A DNA stretch of 64,000 bases, from assembly GCA_963705495.1 (NCBI GenBank), contig CAVPJQ010000010.1, forward strand, positions 1-64,000, given 5' to 3'. Every line of letters starts with the position of its first letter. The stretch's first letter is position 1. Shown piece after piece: positions 53,351 through 62,945 of this stretch. This stretch comes from DATBVX01 sp963705495 (GTDB taxonomy: Bacteria > Pseudomonadota > Gammaproteobacteria > Steroidobacterales > Steroidobacteraceae). The notes under the pieces were generated by a model. It had not been told where the DNA came from. It saw nothing but the letters and a program-made list of their open reading frames with translations, and ran no database searches. A program made the position numbers and the translations under genes.

Positions 53351-54115
53351 ATGTTGGAGCTCTATCACTACGAACCCTCGGCGAACTCCATGAAGCCGAT
53401 GCTGTGCCTGAAGGAGAAGGGCATCGACTTCGTCAGCCGCTACGTCGACCTGCACAGCTTCGAGCAGCACTCGCCCGAATTCGTCAGGGTCAATCCCAAC
53501 GGCCAGGTCCCGGCGTTGATCCACGACGGCGTGATCGTCACCGAGTCGACCGTCATCAACGAGTATCTCGAGGATGTCTTTCCCCAGGTTCCACTGCGGC
53601 CTCGCAGCCCGGCGGCGCGCGCGCAGATGCGCATCTGGAGCAAGTTCGTGGACGAATACTTCTGCCCGGCACTCAGCATGCACGGCTGGAACGTCCTGGT
53701 CCCGGGAATCGTGGCGCGCCTGCAGAGCGGGGAGTTCGACAAGCTGCTGGAGCGTATCCCCCTCAAGGAGCAGCGTGACAAGTGGAAGACGGCGGCGACT
53801 CACTCTTTCACGGAGGAGCAGCTTGCCGATTCGAAACGCAAGGTGGGAATCTCGATCGAGCGGATGGAGAAGATCCTCGCGAAATCGCGCTGGCTGGCGG
53901 GCGATGAATACTCGCTGGCGGACGTCAACTCTTATTCGATGGTCGTTCCGGTGCCGCGGTTCTTCCCGGAGTTTCTGAATGAGAAGGTTGCGCCGCGCAC
54001 GATGGATTGGGTCAGGCGAATGAACGAGCGGCCCGCGGTCAAGGCGGCACTCGCGATGGCTCGCAACCCGCCGCCCGGGACGGCTGCAGCACCAGCGGCA
54101 TCAGCCGGGCGCTGA
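53351..54115 (+). CDS. LigF-like glutathione S-transferase 2
   Basis: This 254-residue tandem paralogue of the preceding gene begins 19 bases after its stop. It shares MLELYHYEPSANSMKPMLCL, TESTVINEYLEDVFPQ, AQMRIWSKFVDEYFCPALSM and YSLADVNSYSM. A short Pro/Ala-rich tail is added. The pair may act on different stereoisomers, as LigE and LigF do, or on different ring substituents. Confidence 0.86.
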   Translation: MLELYHYEPSANSMKPMLCLKEKGIDFVSRYVDLHSFEQHSPEFVRVNPNGQVPALIHDGVIVTESTVINEYLEDVFPQVPLRPRSPAARAQMRIWSKFVDEYFCPALSMHGWNVLVPGIVARLQSGEFDKLLERIPLKEQRDKWKTAATHSFTEEQLADSKRKVGISIERMEKILAKSRWLAGDEYSLADVNSYSMVVPVPRFFPEFLNEKVAPRTMDWVRRMNERPAVKAALAMARNPPPGTAAAPAASAGR

Positions 54116-54174
54116 GCAGTCGCGCTACGCAGCATCTGAACTTGAGTCTGTCAGCTGACGGGGAAGGAGGACAC

Positions 54175-54636
54175 ATGCGGACTTGTACTGGGATCGCGGT
54201 TGCGCTGCTCAGCGCAACGATGGCTCTGTCGTCTGGGGCGATGGCGAAGGACGTGCTCACCACCAATCCGAAGGGGAAGATGGTGGTCGAGTTTCTCGAC
54301 ATGGTGTTCAACCAGAAGAAGGTGAAGGAAGGCTTCGATAAATACACCGGGCCGACCTATCGCCAGCACAATCCATTCGCGGCCGACGGCGCGCAGCCGG
54401 CGATCGACTTCCTCGCCCCGTATCTGGCGAGTCACGCGGAGTATCGCTACAACTTCAAGCATGTCTACGTCGACGGGGACATCGTGGTCGTGCACTCGCA
54501 CGTGACGCGCGACGCGACCGATCGCGGCTCTGCAGTCGTGGACATCTTCCGCATCGAGAAGGGCAAGGTCGTCGAGCACTGGGATGTCGTCCAGCCGATC
54601 CCCGAGAAATCGGCGAACGACAACACCATGTTCTGA
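54175..54636 (+). CDS. secreted SnoaL/NTF2-like protein
   Basis: A signal peptide (GIAVALLSATMALSSGAMA) is followed by a SnoaL-like domain with MVVEFLDMVFNQKKVKEGFD, YRQHNPFAADGAQPAIDFL and EHWDVVQPIPE. ATG 54175 follows GGAAGGAGGACAC. It resembles predicted SnoaL-like aldol-condensation or cyclase proteins and is probably periplasmic. The function is unknown. Confidence 0.8.
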   Translation: MRTCTGIAVALLSATMALSSGAMAKDVLTTNPKGKMVVEFLDMVFNQKKVKEGFDKYTGPTYRQHNPFAADGAQPAIDFLAPYLASHAEYRYNFKHVYVDGDIVVVHSHVTRDATDRGSAVVDIFRIEKGKVVEHWDVVQPIPEKSANDNTMF

Positions 54637-54660
54637 AGGGAAGGGCGCGGGGGAGGGCGG

Positions 54661-54682
54661 GGCGCCCGATCAGTCGGGCGCC
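54661..54682. terminator. hairpin overlapping the stop of the convergent SDR
   Basis: GGCGCCCGA-tcag-TCGGGCGCC is a perfect 9-bp stem. The loop contains the stop of the minus-strand SDR, and the plus-strand gene ends 25 bases before. It probably terminates both. Confidence 0.55.
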
Positions 54683-55573
54683 TTGTCCAGTACTTGCTTG
54701 AAGATCGGGTTCGACAACAGGTAGCGGATCGCCTCGGCGCGCTCGGTGTTGAGCGGCTCGTCGGGAAACGAGGCGAGCAGCGCGCGATAGTGCTCCTCGG
54801 CACCCTCGCGAAATTCCCGGTGCGTGAAGATGTACAGATCGTTGCGGCGGATGCCGCGCAGGATCCGCTCGCCACACTCCTCCGGGTCCATCCATAGCGG
54901 TGAATTCGGGCGGTCTGTTCAGGCGCTGCTCCAGCTCCGCAAAACCACTGTTGCGATATTTCTCGGGTCGAGTTTTACCGCTCTCGCGGATGTTGGTCTG
55001 CACGGGACCCGGACAGAACGCGGAGACGCCGATGTTGTCCGGCGCGAGCTCACCGCGCAGCGATTCCGAAAGTCCGACCACGGCGGCCTTGGCCATGATG
55101 TAGATCGAGCAGTTCGGGATCGGCACGACCGCAGCCATCGAGGAAGTGCTGACGATGTGTCCGCCTTCACCATGCGCCAGGATGTGCGGAAGGAACGTCT
55201 GGATGCCGTTGATGACGCCGGTGATCATCACGCCGATGCCCCAGTCCCAGTCATCGAAACGCGCCTGCTTGAGCGGGCCGAGCAGCCCCATGCCCGCGTT
55301 GTTCACCAGCAGGTGCATCTTGCCGAACGTGCGCAATGACTCCTCGGCAGCGCGTGCGTACGCCGCGCGGTCGGTGACGTCGAGTCGTTGCGTCAATACG
55401 TTCTGCTTCTGGCCGTTCTGCGCAAAGAACGCCGCCGCCTCGGCGAGATGATCCTCGCGTACGTCCGCGATCACGACTTTCATGCCGGCCTTCACCAGCA
55501 CCTTGCTCAGCCCCAGGCCGATGCCGCTGGCACCGCCGGTGACGAATGCAACTTTGCCTGCTACTGGATCCAT
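54670..55573 (-). CDS. SDR oxidoreductase, LigD-like C-alpha dehydrogenase family, frameshifted
   Basis: It starts MDPVAGKVAFVTGGASGIG. It has NNAGMGLLGPLKQ, FDDWDWGIGVMITGVINGI, STSSMAAV, the active-site YIMAK and FCPGPVQTNI. A shift near 54893 leads to the C-terminal helices (CGERILRGIRRNDLYIFTHR, then EEHYRALLASFP). It is the second SDR in the window with the long tail and DWDW motif of LigD-type enzymes. It lies just downstream of the MetE-like gene on the same strand. Confidence 0.82.
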
Positions 55574-55604
55574 GGGTGGTCTCTCGGGTTGAATTCGCTG
55601 TGGT

Positions 55605-56758
55605 TCACTTCCAGAGCCGCCGGCTGGCGAGGGCAGCGCCCTCGACCAGCGCTGCGAGCTTGCGATACACGATCGCGGGATCGATCCGGCCGACGCCGGC
55701 GAAAGCTGCCGAAGCCGCAGTCGGTGCCCGCGATCACGCGTTCGCGCCCGACGATGTCCGCGAACTGCGCGATGCGCTGGGCGATCAGCTCCGGGTGCTC
55801 GACGTAGTTCGACGTCGACATGAGCAGGCCCGGAATCAGGATCTTGTTCTCGGGCACAGACGCGTCGCGCCACACGATCCATTCGTGCGCGTGGCGCGGG
55901 TTGGACGCCTCGAACAGGATCGCCGCGGGCTTCGCCTTGAGGATCGTGGCGATGATCTTCTCGAGCGCGATGTCGTGATCGTGCGGCCCCTCGTAGTTGC
56001 CCCAGCACACGTGCATGCGCATCGACTCGGCCGGGATATTACGCAACGCATGATTGAGCGCTTCGACGTGCAGCTCGGCGCGCATCAGGAATTGCGCTTC
56101 GCTCAGGTCCTGGAACCCGGTGTGGCGCGCCATCGCGAGATCCGGACAGTCCAGCTGCAACACGAACCCCGCGGCCACGATCGCTTCGTATTCCTCCTGC
56201 ATCGCATTCGCGATCGCCTCGACATACGCCTCGTGACTCGGGTAGTAGCGATTGGTCTGAAACGCGCTCACCACGCCGGGCGAGGCTGAGTCGACGAAGG
56301 CCTCGCGCGCACCATGAGTCCTTCACTGCGGTGCGCAGGTTCTCGAGGTCCTTGCGCAGTGACTCGCGCTCCTTCACCGCGACGGGCCCGATGCAGGACT
56401 GGCGCTGAAAGGACTGCTTGCCCGCGACGAGCGCCATCTTGTCGCGAAACTGCGGATAGTCCTTCAGGTCGAGTGCAATCTGCCGCTCGGTGTGACCGCC
56501 GAATCCTGACAAGCGGTCCTTGATGTAGGTCGCGTAGCCGATCTTGGCGGTCTCACCGTCACTCACGACGTCGATGCCGGCGGCGACCTGCTTGCGCACC
56601 GTCTCGGCGACCGCGGCTGCCATCGTGCGGTCGAATTCCAGCACGTCGAAAGGCTCATCGCGATCCCTTTTCAGCAGCAGCTCAACGACCTGCTCGTCGC
56701 GCGGCAGACTCCCGACGTGGGTGGTGAGGATTCGCTCGGTGCTGAGGCTCATCTTCAT
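55605..56758 (-). CDS. MetE-C-like zinc thiol-alkyltransferase family protein, frameshifted
   Basis: This TIM-barrel protein of about 384 residues is related to the C-terminal half of cobalamin-independent methionine synthase. It has TTHVGSLPRDEQV and VVSDGETAKIGYA; after a shift near 56318 come EAFVDSASPGVVSAFQ and LQLDCPDLA. The zinc ligands HVC (in HVCWGNYEGPHDHD), Glu in LFEASNPRH and Cys in AGTDCGFG are all present. A shift near 55690 gives the tail RIDPAIVYRKLAALVEGA. Relatives in catabolic clusters move alkyl groups to or from thiols (epoxyalkane:CoM transferase). It is too short to be MetE itself. Confidence 0.8.
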
Positions 56759-57031
56759 GGCGTTGCATCAGGATGCAGGGGGCGTGAGGCAACCATGCAC
56801 CGGGGCGACTTGTAAAGGCCGGTGTGGCGCGGCAGGCGTGGTGGGAAGGCATGCGCTGCCGGTTGCGCTGAGCGGGAGATTGCCGCGCGCCGTGATTTCG
56901 CTGTAGGTTGAATACTAGATCGTTGATGGTTGAGCCTGTCGGACAGGTTTTGCTGCCCCATTAGACCCCTGTCAGTGCGCACGCCCGGCTCGTCCGGGTG
57001 CTGGCGTCGAACCCCGTCGGAGGCTTTTCCC

Positions 57032-58558
57032 GTGAACGCTTCACTCGCATCGCAACGTGAGATCGCCAGACAACCCGAGCCGTCCGCAGCGGTGGCCCGC
57101 TTCCTGAAGCGTGGCCCGCGCCTGCTCATCGGAGGCGAGTGGGTCGAATCGAAGTCGAGGGATTCGATCGGGGTGATCGATCCCGCGACCGGGCGTGAGA
57201 TCGCCCTGGTCGCGGACGCCAACGCCGAGGACGTCAATCGTGCCGTGGCCGCGGCGCGCGAGGCGTTCGACACCGGTCCCTGGCCGGACATGCTTCCAGC
57301 GCAGCGCGAACGCCTGATGTGGCGGCTGGCGGAGCTGGTCGACAAGAACGCCGAGGAGCTCGCCGAGCTCGAGAGCGTCGACAACGGCAAGACGAAGTTC
57401 ATGGCGAGTATTATCGATGTCCCCGGGACCAGCAATTACTTCCGCTACATGGCGGGCTGGGCCACCAAGATCAGCGGCGAAACGATCCGCAACTCCATCG
57501 GCGGCATCCCCGGCGCGAAGTTCGTCACCTATACCTCGCGCGAGCCGGTCGGCGTGTGTGCGCAGATCGTGCCGTGGAATTTTCCGCTCGCGATGGCGGC
57601 CTGGAAACTCGCCCCGGCGCTCGCTGCCGGCTGCACCTGCGTGCTCAAGCCCGCCGAGCAGACGCCGCTCTCGGCGCTGCGGCTCGGCGAGCTCATCATG
57701 GAAGCGGGCTTTCCGCCCGGCGTCGTCAACATCATCACCGGGCTCGGTGAAACCGCGGGAGCAGCCCTCGTAGCCCATCCCGGCATCGACAAGATCGCCT
57801 TCACCGGCTCGACCCAGGTCGGCAAGATCATCAACAAGTCCGCGACCGATACGCTGAAGCGCGTGTCGCTCGAGCTCGGCGGCAAGTCACCGGTGGTGGT
57901 GTTTCCGGATGCCGATGTGAACGCCGCCATCGGCGGCGCTTCGAACGCCATCTTCTTCAACCACGGCCAGGTGTGTTGCGCGGGCTCGCGCCTGTACGCG
58001 CATCGCAAGGTGTTCGACCAGATGGTCGAAGGCATCAGCGGCGCGGCGAAGTCGATCAAGCTCGGACCGGGCCTCGATCCGCAGACGCAGATGGGACCGC
58101 TGGTCTCCAAGGAGCAGCAGGATCGCGTGCTCAGTTACATCGAATCCGGCAAATCGCAGGGCGCTTCGATCGTGGTCGGCGGCGGCGCGCCCTCCGGCGC
58201 CGGGTACTACGTCGAGCCGACGGTGCTCGTGAACGTGAAGCCGGACATGCGCGTGGTGCGCGAGGAAATCTTCGGGCCGGTGCTGGTGGCCCAGCGCTTC
58301 GACGATGTGAACGAAATTGCCGCGCTCGCCAACGACACCGAATTCGGGCTCGCGGCGAGCGTCTGGTCGAAGGACTTGAGTACCGTTCAGCGCATCGTGC
58401 CGAAGATCAAGGCCGGCACAGTGTGGGTGAACTGTCACAATTTCCTCGATCCCAACATGCCGTTCGGCGGGTACAAGCAGTCGGGGTTCGGCCGCGAGCA
58501 CGGCCGGCACGGTATCGAGATGTACACCGAGATCAAGTCCGTCTGCATGGCGGTCTGA
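57032..58558 (+). CDS. NAD(P)-dependent aldehyde dehydrogenase
   Basis: This 508-residue ALDH has CAQIVPWNFPLAMAAWKLAP, the catalytic Glu in SLELGGKSPVVVFPD, the nucleophilic Cys in FFNHGQVCCAGSR, EEIFGPVL, and MPFGGYKQSGFGREHG. It resembles betaine- or phenylacetaldehyde-type enzymes. GTG 57032 with GGAGG 8 bases upstream is preferred to an earlier frame lacking family sequence. It is followed at once by the PQQ dehydrogenase gene, so alcohol to aldehyde to acid is a natural pair. Confidence 0.9.
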   Translation: MNASLASQREIARQPEPSAAVARFLKRGPRLLIGGEWVESKSRDSIGVIDPATGREIALVADANAEDVNRAVAAAREAFDTGPWPDMLPAQRERLMWRLAELVDKNAEELAELESVDNGKTKFMASIIDVPGTSNYFRYMAGWATKISGETIRNSIGGIPGAKFVTYTSREPVGVCAQIVPWNFPLAMAAWKLAPALAAGCTCVLKPAEQTPLSALRLGELIMEAGFPPGVVNIITGLGETAGAALVAHPGIDKIAFTGSTQVGKIINKSATDTLKRVSLELGGKSPVVVFPDADVNAAIGGASNAIFFNHGQVCCAGSRLYAHRKVFDQMVEGISGAAKSIKLGPGLDPQTQMGPLVSKEQQDRVLSYIESGKSQGASIVVGGGAPSGAGYYVEPTVLVNVKPDMRVVREEIFGPVLVAQRFDDVNEIAALANDTEFGLAASVWSKDLSTVQRIVPKIKAGTVWVNCHNFLDPNMPFGGYKQSGFGREHGRHGIEMYTEIKSVCMAV

Positions 58559-60706
58559 TGGTGGTCGCCTCACGTCTGCCATGGGCCGCACTGGCGGCCA
58601 CGATCGCGCTCGTCGGGTGCGCGAAGAAATCGGATCAGCCGCAGGAAGCGGCAGCCGATCGCAAGCCTGCCGCGGTCGATGCGCGCGCGCATCGAAGCGG
58701 CCGACAGCGAGGCCGGCAACTGGATGACGCACGGGCGCACCTACGATGAGCAGCGTTTCAGCCCGCTGAAGCAGATCGATGCCCGCAACGTGCGCGACCT
58801 CAAGCTCGCGTGGCATTTCGATGTGCCGGCCGATCACCGCGGCCAGGAGGCGACCCCGCTCGTCATCGACGGCGTCATGTACGTGACGAGCGCCTGGAGC
58901 AAGGTGTTCGCACTCGATGCGCGAACGCGGCTCGCTGCTGTGGGAATACGATCCGGCCGTGTCGCGCGACTCGGCGGTGAACGCCTGCTGCGATGTCGTC
59001 AATCGCGGCGTCGCCGCGTGGAACGGCAAGGTGTATTTCGGCACGCTCGACGGGCGGCTGATGGCACTCGATGCCGCGACCGGGAAACTGGCCTGGGAGA
59101 AGCTCACCGTCGATCCGAAGTGGCGCTACACGATCACCGGCGCGCCGCGCGTGGTGAAGGGCAAGGTGCTCATCGGCAATGGCGGCGCCGAGCTCGGCGT
59201 GCGCGGCTACATCTCCGCATACGACGCCGAGTCCGGTGAGATGAAGTGGCGCTTCTATACGGTGCCGGGCGATCCGTCGCAACCCTTCGAGGCACCCGAT
59301 CCTCGAGAAGGCGGCGCAGACCTGGACCGGCCAGTGGTGGAAGCTCGGGGGCGGGGGAACCGTGTGGGATTCGATGGCCTACGACCCGAAGCTCGACCTT
59401 CTCTATATCGGCGTCGGCAACGGTTCGCCGTGGAATCGCAAGCTTCGCAGTCCCGGCGGCGGTGACAATCTGTTTCTCTCGTCCATCGTCGCGTTGCGCC
59501 CCGATACCGGCGAATACGTGTGGCACTACCAGACGACACCGGGCGAAACCTGGGACTTCACGGCCACTCAGCACCTGATTCTCGCCACGCTCAAGATCGA
59601 CGGCGCGGATCGCGACGTCATCATGCAGGCGCCGAAGAACGGCTTCTTCTATGTGATCGATCGCAAGACCGGCCAGCTGATTTCCGCGCAGCCCTACGTT
59701 GCCGTGAATTGGGCCAAGGGCGTCGACATGGCGACGGGCCGCCCCATCGAAGTTCCAGAGGCGCGTTTCGGAGAAACGGGAAAACCATTTCTTTCCAGCC
59801 CCGGCCCGGGCGGCGCGCACAACTGGCAACCGATGTCCTTCAGTCCGCTGACCGGCCTCGTGTATCTCCCGGTCACCGAGATGGCGTTCCCCTATATCCC
59901 GGATGGCAAAGTTCAAATCCAGGACCCTGACGTGGAATGTCGGCATCGACCTGGACGCCGGGAGCCTGCCGCAGGATGAAAAGATCAAGAAGGATGCGAA
60001 GGAGCACTTGAGAGGCCACCTCGCGGCGTGGGACCCGGTGGCGCAGAAGGAAGTGTGGCGCGTCCAGTACGACGAACCCTGGAATGGCGCCTTGCTCTCG
60101 ACGGCTGGAAACCTCGTGTTCCAGGGCACGGCGATGGGCGATTTCGTCGCCTACCAGGCGGACGATGGCTCGCGCTTGTGGTCGGCGCCGACGCAGGCCG
60201 GCATCGTCGCTGCGCCGATCAGTTACGAAGTTGGCGGTGAGCAGTACGTGGCGGTGCTGGCGGGCTGGGGCGGCGTCTTCGGACTCGCGCCTGGCGAGCT
60301 CACGCTCGAGAAGCACACCCGCACCAACGTTCCGCGGATGCTGGCCTTCAAGCTGAATGGCGCGGACTTCCTGCCGCCACCAGCGTCGGCACCGAGGCTG
60401 GTGCTCAATCCTCCGCCCGACAAGGCAGCGGCGGCGACGGTAACAGCGGGCAAGGCGCTCTATCACAACTACTGCGGCACCTGCCATGGCGATGCCGCGG
60501 TGAGCGCCGGTATCGTGCCGGACCTGCGTTACTCCACAGCGCTGAGCGATCCGAAGCTCTGGCAGAGCATCGTTCACGACGGTGCGCTCAAGGCCAATGG
60601 CATGATCGCGTTCGGTGCGGAGCTCAACGCCCAGGACATCGACAAGATCCGCTCTTATCTCATTCGCCGCGCACACGACAGCATGCCGAAGACGGCAGCG
60701 AACTGA
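58558..60706 (+). CDS. type II quinohemoprotein (PQQ) alcohol dehydrogenase, multiply frameshifted
   Basis: The N-terminus reads MVVASRLPWAALAATIALVG followed by Cys, a lipoprotein signal. With shifts near 58685, 58918, 59300 and 59915 the protein continues as an eight-bladed PQQ propeller. It contains the vicinal disulfide CC in NACCDVVNRGV, GNGGAELGVRGYISAYD, a W-docking-type repeat and AAWDPVAQKEVWRVQY. A C-terminal cytochrome c domain follows (YCGTCHGDAA, heme motif CxxCH). About 715 residues is normal for QH-ADH. It oxidises alcohols in the periplasm and passes electrons through its own heme. Confidence 0.82.
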
Positions 60707-60713
60707 AGCCGAC

Positions 60714-61382
60714 GTGATCGAGCTGTTCACCTCTGAGACGCCGAACGGCTGGAAGATCTCCATCGCCCTGGAGGAGATGGGACTGCCGTACACGTACCGG
60801 CACATCAGGCTCTCGAAGCGCGAGCAGAAAGAGCCGTGGTACCTCAAGCTCAATCCCAACGGCCGCATTCCGACCATCATCGATCACGACAACGATGATT
60901 TCGTGGTGTTCGAGTCCGGCGCGATCCTGATCTACCTCGCCGAGAAGACCGGGCTCCTAATGCCGAAGGACGTGAAAGGGCGCTCGCTCGTCATCCAGTG
61001 GCTGATGTTCCAGATGGCGGGCATCGGACCGATGATGGGCCAGGCGAATGTCTTCTACCGCTATGCACCGGAAAAGATTCCGTACGCGATCGACCGGTAC
61101 CAGCGCGAATCACGGCGCCTGCTCGAGGTGCTCGACACACGGCTCAGCGATCACGAATACCTGGCAGGCGATTATTCCATCGCGGATATCGCGACCTGGG
61201 CGTGGGCGCGTGGCCACGAGTGGAGCGGCATCAGCATCGACGGTCTCGATCACCTGAAGCGCTGGCTGGCATTGATTGCCGCACGCCCGGCGGTGCAGCG
61301 CGGCAAGGCGATTCCGCCGGTGGACGATCTCGGCGACCGCACGCAGCAGACGGTGGAAGCCGCCCGCAATTTCCTCGTTTAG
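60714..61382 (+). CDS. Nu-class/YfcG-like glutathione transferase
   Basis: This 222-residue protein from GTG 60714 has TSETPNGWKISIALEEMGLP with the T/N-G-x-K site of YfcG-type (Nu) GSTs, LNPNGRIPTIIDHDN, FESGAILIYLAEKTG, QWLMFQMAGIGPMMGQANVF and YSIADIATWAWARGHE. Nu-class enzymes act as disulfide reductases, and some remove glutathione from beta-ether thioether products. It is next to two LigF-like GSTs. Confidence 0.88.
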   Translation: MIELFTSETPNGWKISIALEEMGLPYTYRHIRLSKREQKEPWYLKLNPNGRIPTIIDHDNDDFVVFESGAILIYLAEKTGLLMPKDVKGRSLVIQWLMFQMAGIGPMMGQANVFYRYAPEKIPYAIDRYQRESRRLLEVLDTRLSDHEYLAGDYSIADIATWAWARGHEWSGISIDGLDHLKRWLALIAARPAVQRGKAIPPVDDLGDRTQQTVEAARNFLV

Positions 61383-61391
61383 GATGTGAGC

Positions 61392-62157
61392 ATGCTGAAG
61401 CTGTATCACTGGGAACCCAACGCCAATTCCGGCAAGCCGATGCTGGCGCTGGCGGAGAAGGGCGTCGAGTACGAAAGCCACTACGTCGATCTGCTCAAGT
61501 TCGACCAGCACCAGCCCGAGTACCTGAAGATCAATCCCGACGGCACCATCCCGACCATGGTGCACGGTGACCTGGTGCTCACCGAGTCCACGCCGATGAT
61601 GGAATACGTGGACGAGGCGTTCGACGGACCGCCGCTGCGCCCGACGGATCCGAAGGAACGCTGGCGCATGCGCTGGTGGATGCGCTTTTTCGACTCCTAC
61701 TTTGCGCCCTCGCTCAGCATGATCGGCTGGAGCGTGTTCGTCGGGCCCCGCGGTGCGCAAGCGCGATCCGAAGGAGCTGGAGGCGGCGATCCAGCGCATT
61801 CCGCTGGAGTCGCGGCGCGTCGCGTGGCGCAAGGCGATGTTCAACGAGTTCAGCGAAGCGGAGCTCGCCGAATCGAAGCGGCGCGTGCTGTTCTGCGTCG
61901 GCGTACTCGAGCAGCATCTCGGCCGCCAGCCTTACATCGCCGGCGAGAGTTACTCGCTCGGCGATGCGAACTGCTTCAATCTGGGGTATGCCCTGCCGCT
62001 CTCCCAGCCGGATCACTGCAACGATCAGAAGACGCCGCACATCATGGAATGGCTGCGCAAGATCTACGAGCGTCCTGCTACGAAGGCGACCTGGGCCAAG
62101 GGGCGCACGGAGATGTCGGCGCGCGTGAAGTTCCTGGAGCGCACATCCAATGCTTGA
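61392..62157 (+). CDS. LigF-like glutathione S-transferase 3, frameshifted
   Basis: It starts MLKLYHWEPNANSGKPMLAL. LKINPDGTIPTMVHGD, TESTPMMEYVDEAFDG and FDSYFAPSLSMIGWSVFVGP follow. A shift near 61750, inside a G/C run, leads to VRKRDPKELEAAIQRIPLES, SEAELAESKRRVLFC and YSLGDANCFNLGYAL. ATG 61392 is preferred to GTG 61386. It overlaps the next gene by 8 bases. Same family as the 52.6 and 53.4 kb genes. Confidence 0.84.
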
Positions 62158-62935
62158 GCTCTATCACTGGGAACCGAACACGTTCTTCCTCAAGCCCCTG
62201 ATCGCGCTCAAGGAAAAGCAGGCCGCTTTCACCAGTCGTTACTTCGATCCGACGCGCTTCGAGCAGTTTGCGCCGGGCATTTCCGCGCAGCGTGGAGTCG
62301 GACCTGCACCTGGAGCGCGAAGGCCCGGTGCTGGTGCACGACGGCACGATCATCAGCAGCTCATTTTTCATGCTGGAGTACATCGCGGACGCATTGCCAG
62401 GTGTTGATCTTTATCCCGGGCAATGCTTATGAGCACTATCGCGCGCGCGCCTGGGGCCAATTCCTCACGCTGTCTCTCGGGCCGGGAGTGTGCTCGCTGG
62501 GATGCGCGAAGTACCTGGCGCCGGTCCTCAGACAGCGCGACCCGCAGCAACTCAAGGCCGAGATCGCCAGCATCGAGCCGCTGGAACGACGCACGGCCTG
62601 GAGCGCGGTCGCCGACGGATTTACGGACACGATGCTCGCCAGCGTGAGGCACAAGCTCGAATTCCCTCTCAAGCGCCTTGAGACCTCGTTGAGCAAGGGA
62701 CCGTGGCTGGCAGGTCCGGTCTATTCCGTGGCCGACATCGAAGCGTTCTCGATGTTGAACCCCCTGCCAAGACCTAGCACCAGACCTGGTGAGTGAACAG
62801 GCAACACCCCGGCTGATCGAGTTCGTCAATCGTATGCGGGCCCGCCCGGCAGTACGCGAAGCGCTCGCAATGAGCAGGACCGGCAAGCCGCGTGAGGCCT
62901 TCGTGCCGGGTAGCGAGTCCTCACGCTGGGGCTGA
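62150..62935 (+). CDS. LigF-like glutathione S-transferase 4, multiply frameshifted
   Basis: MLELYHWEPNTFFLKPLIAL and FDPTRFEQFAPG start the protein. After a shift near 62285 come VESDLHLEREGPVLVHDGT and SSSFFMLEYIADALPG. After one near 62415 come GNAYEHYRARAWGQFLTLSL and YSVADIEAFSMLNPLPR. After one near 62770 come LVSEQATPRLIEFVNRMRAR and the tail ending SSRWG. All four segments belong to one LigF-like protein of about 260 residues. If the indels are real it would be a pseudogene; the preserved segments argue otherwise. Confidence 0.75.
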
Positions 62936-62945
62936 AGGAAGGCCG

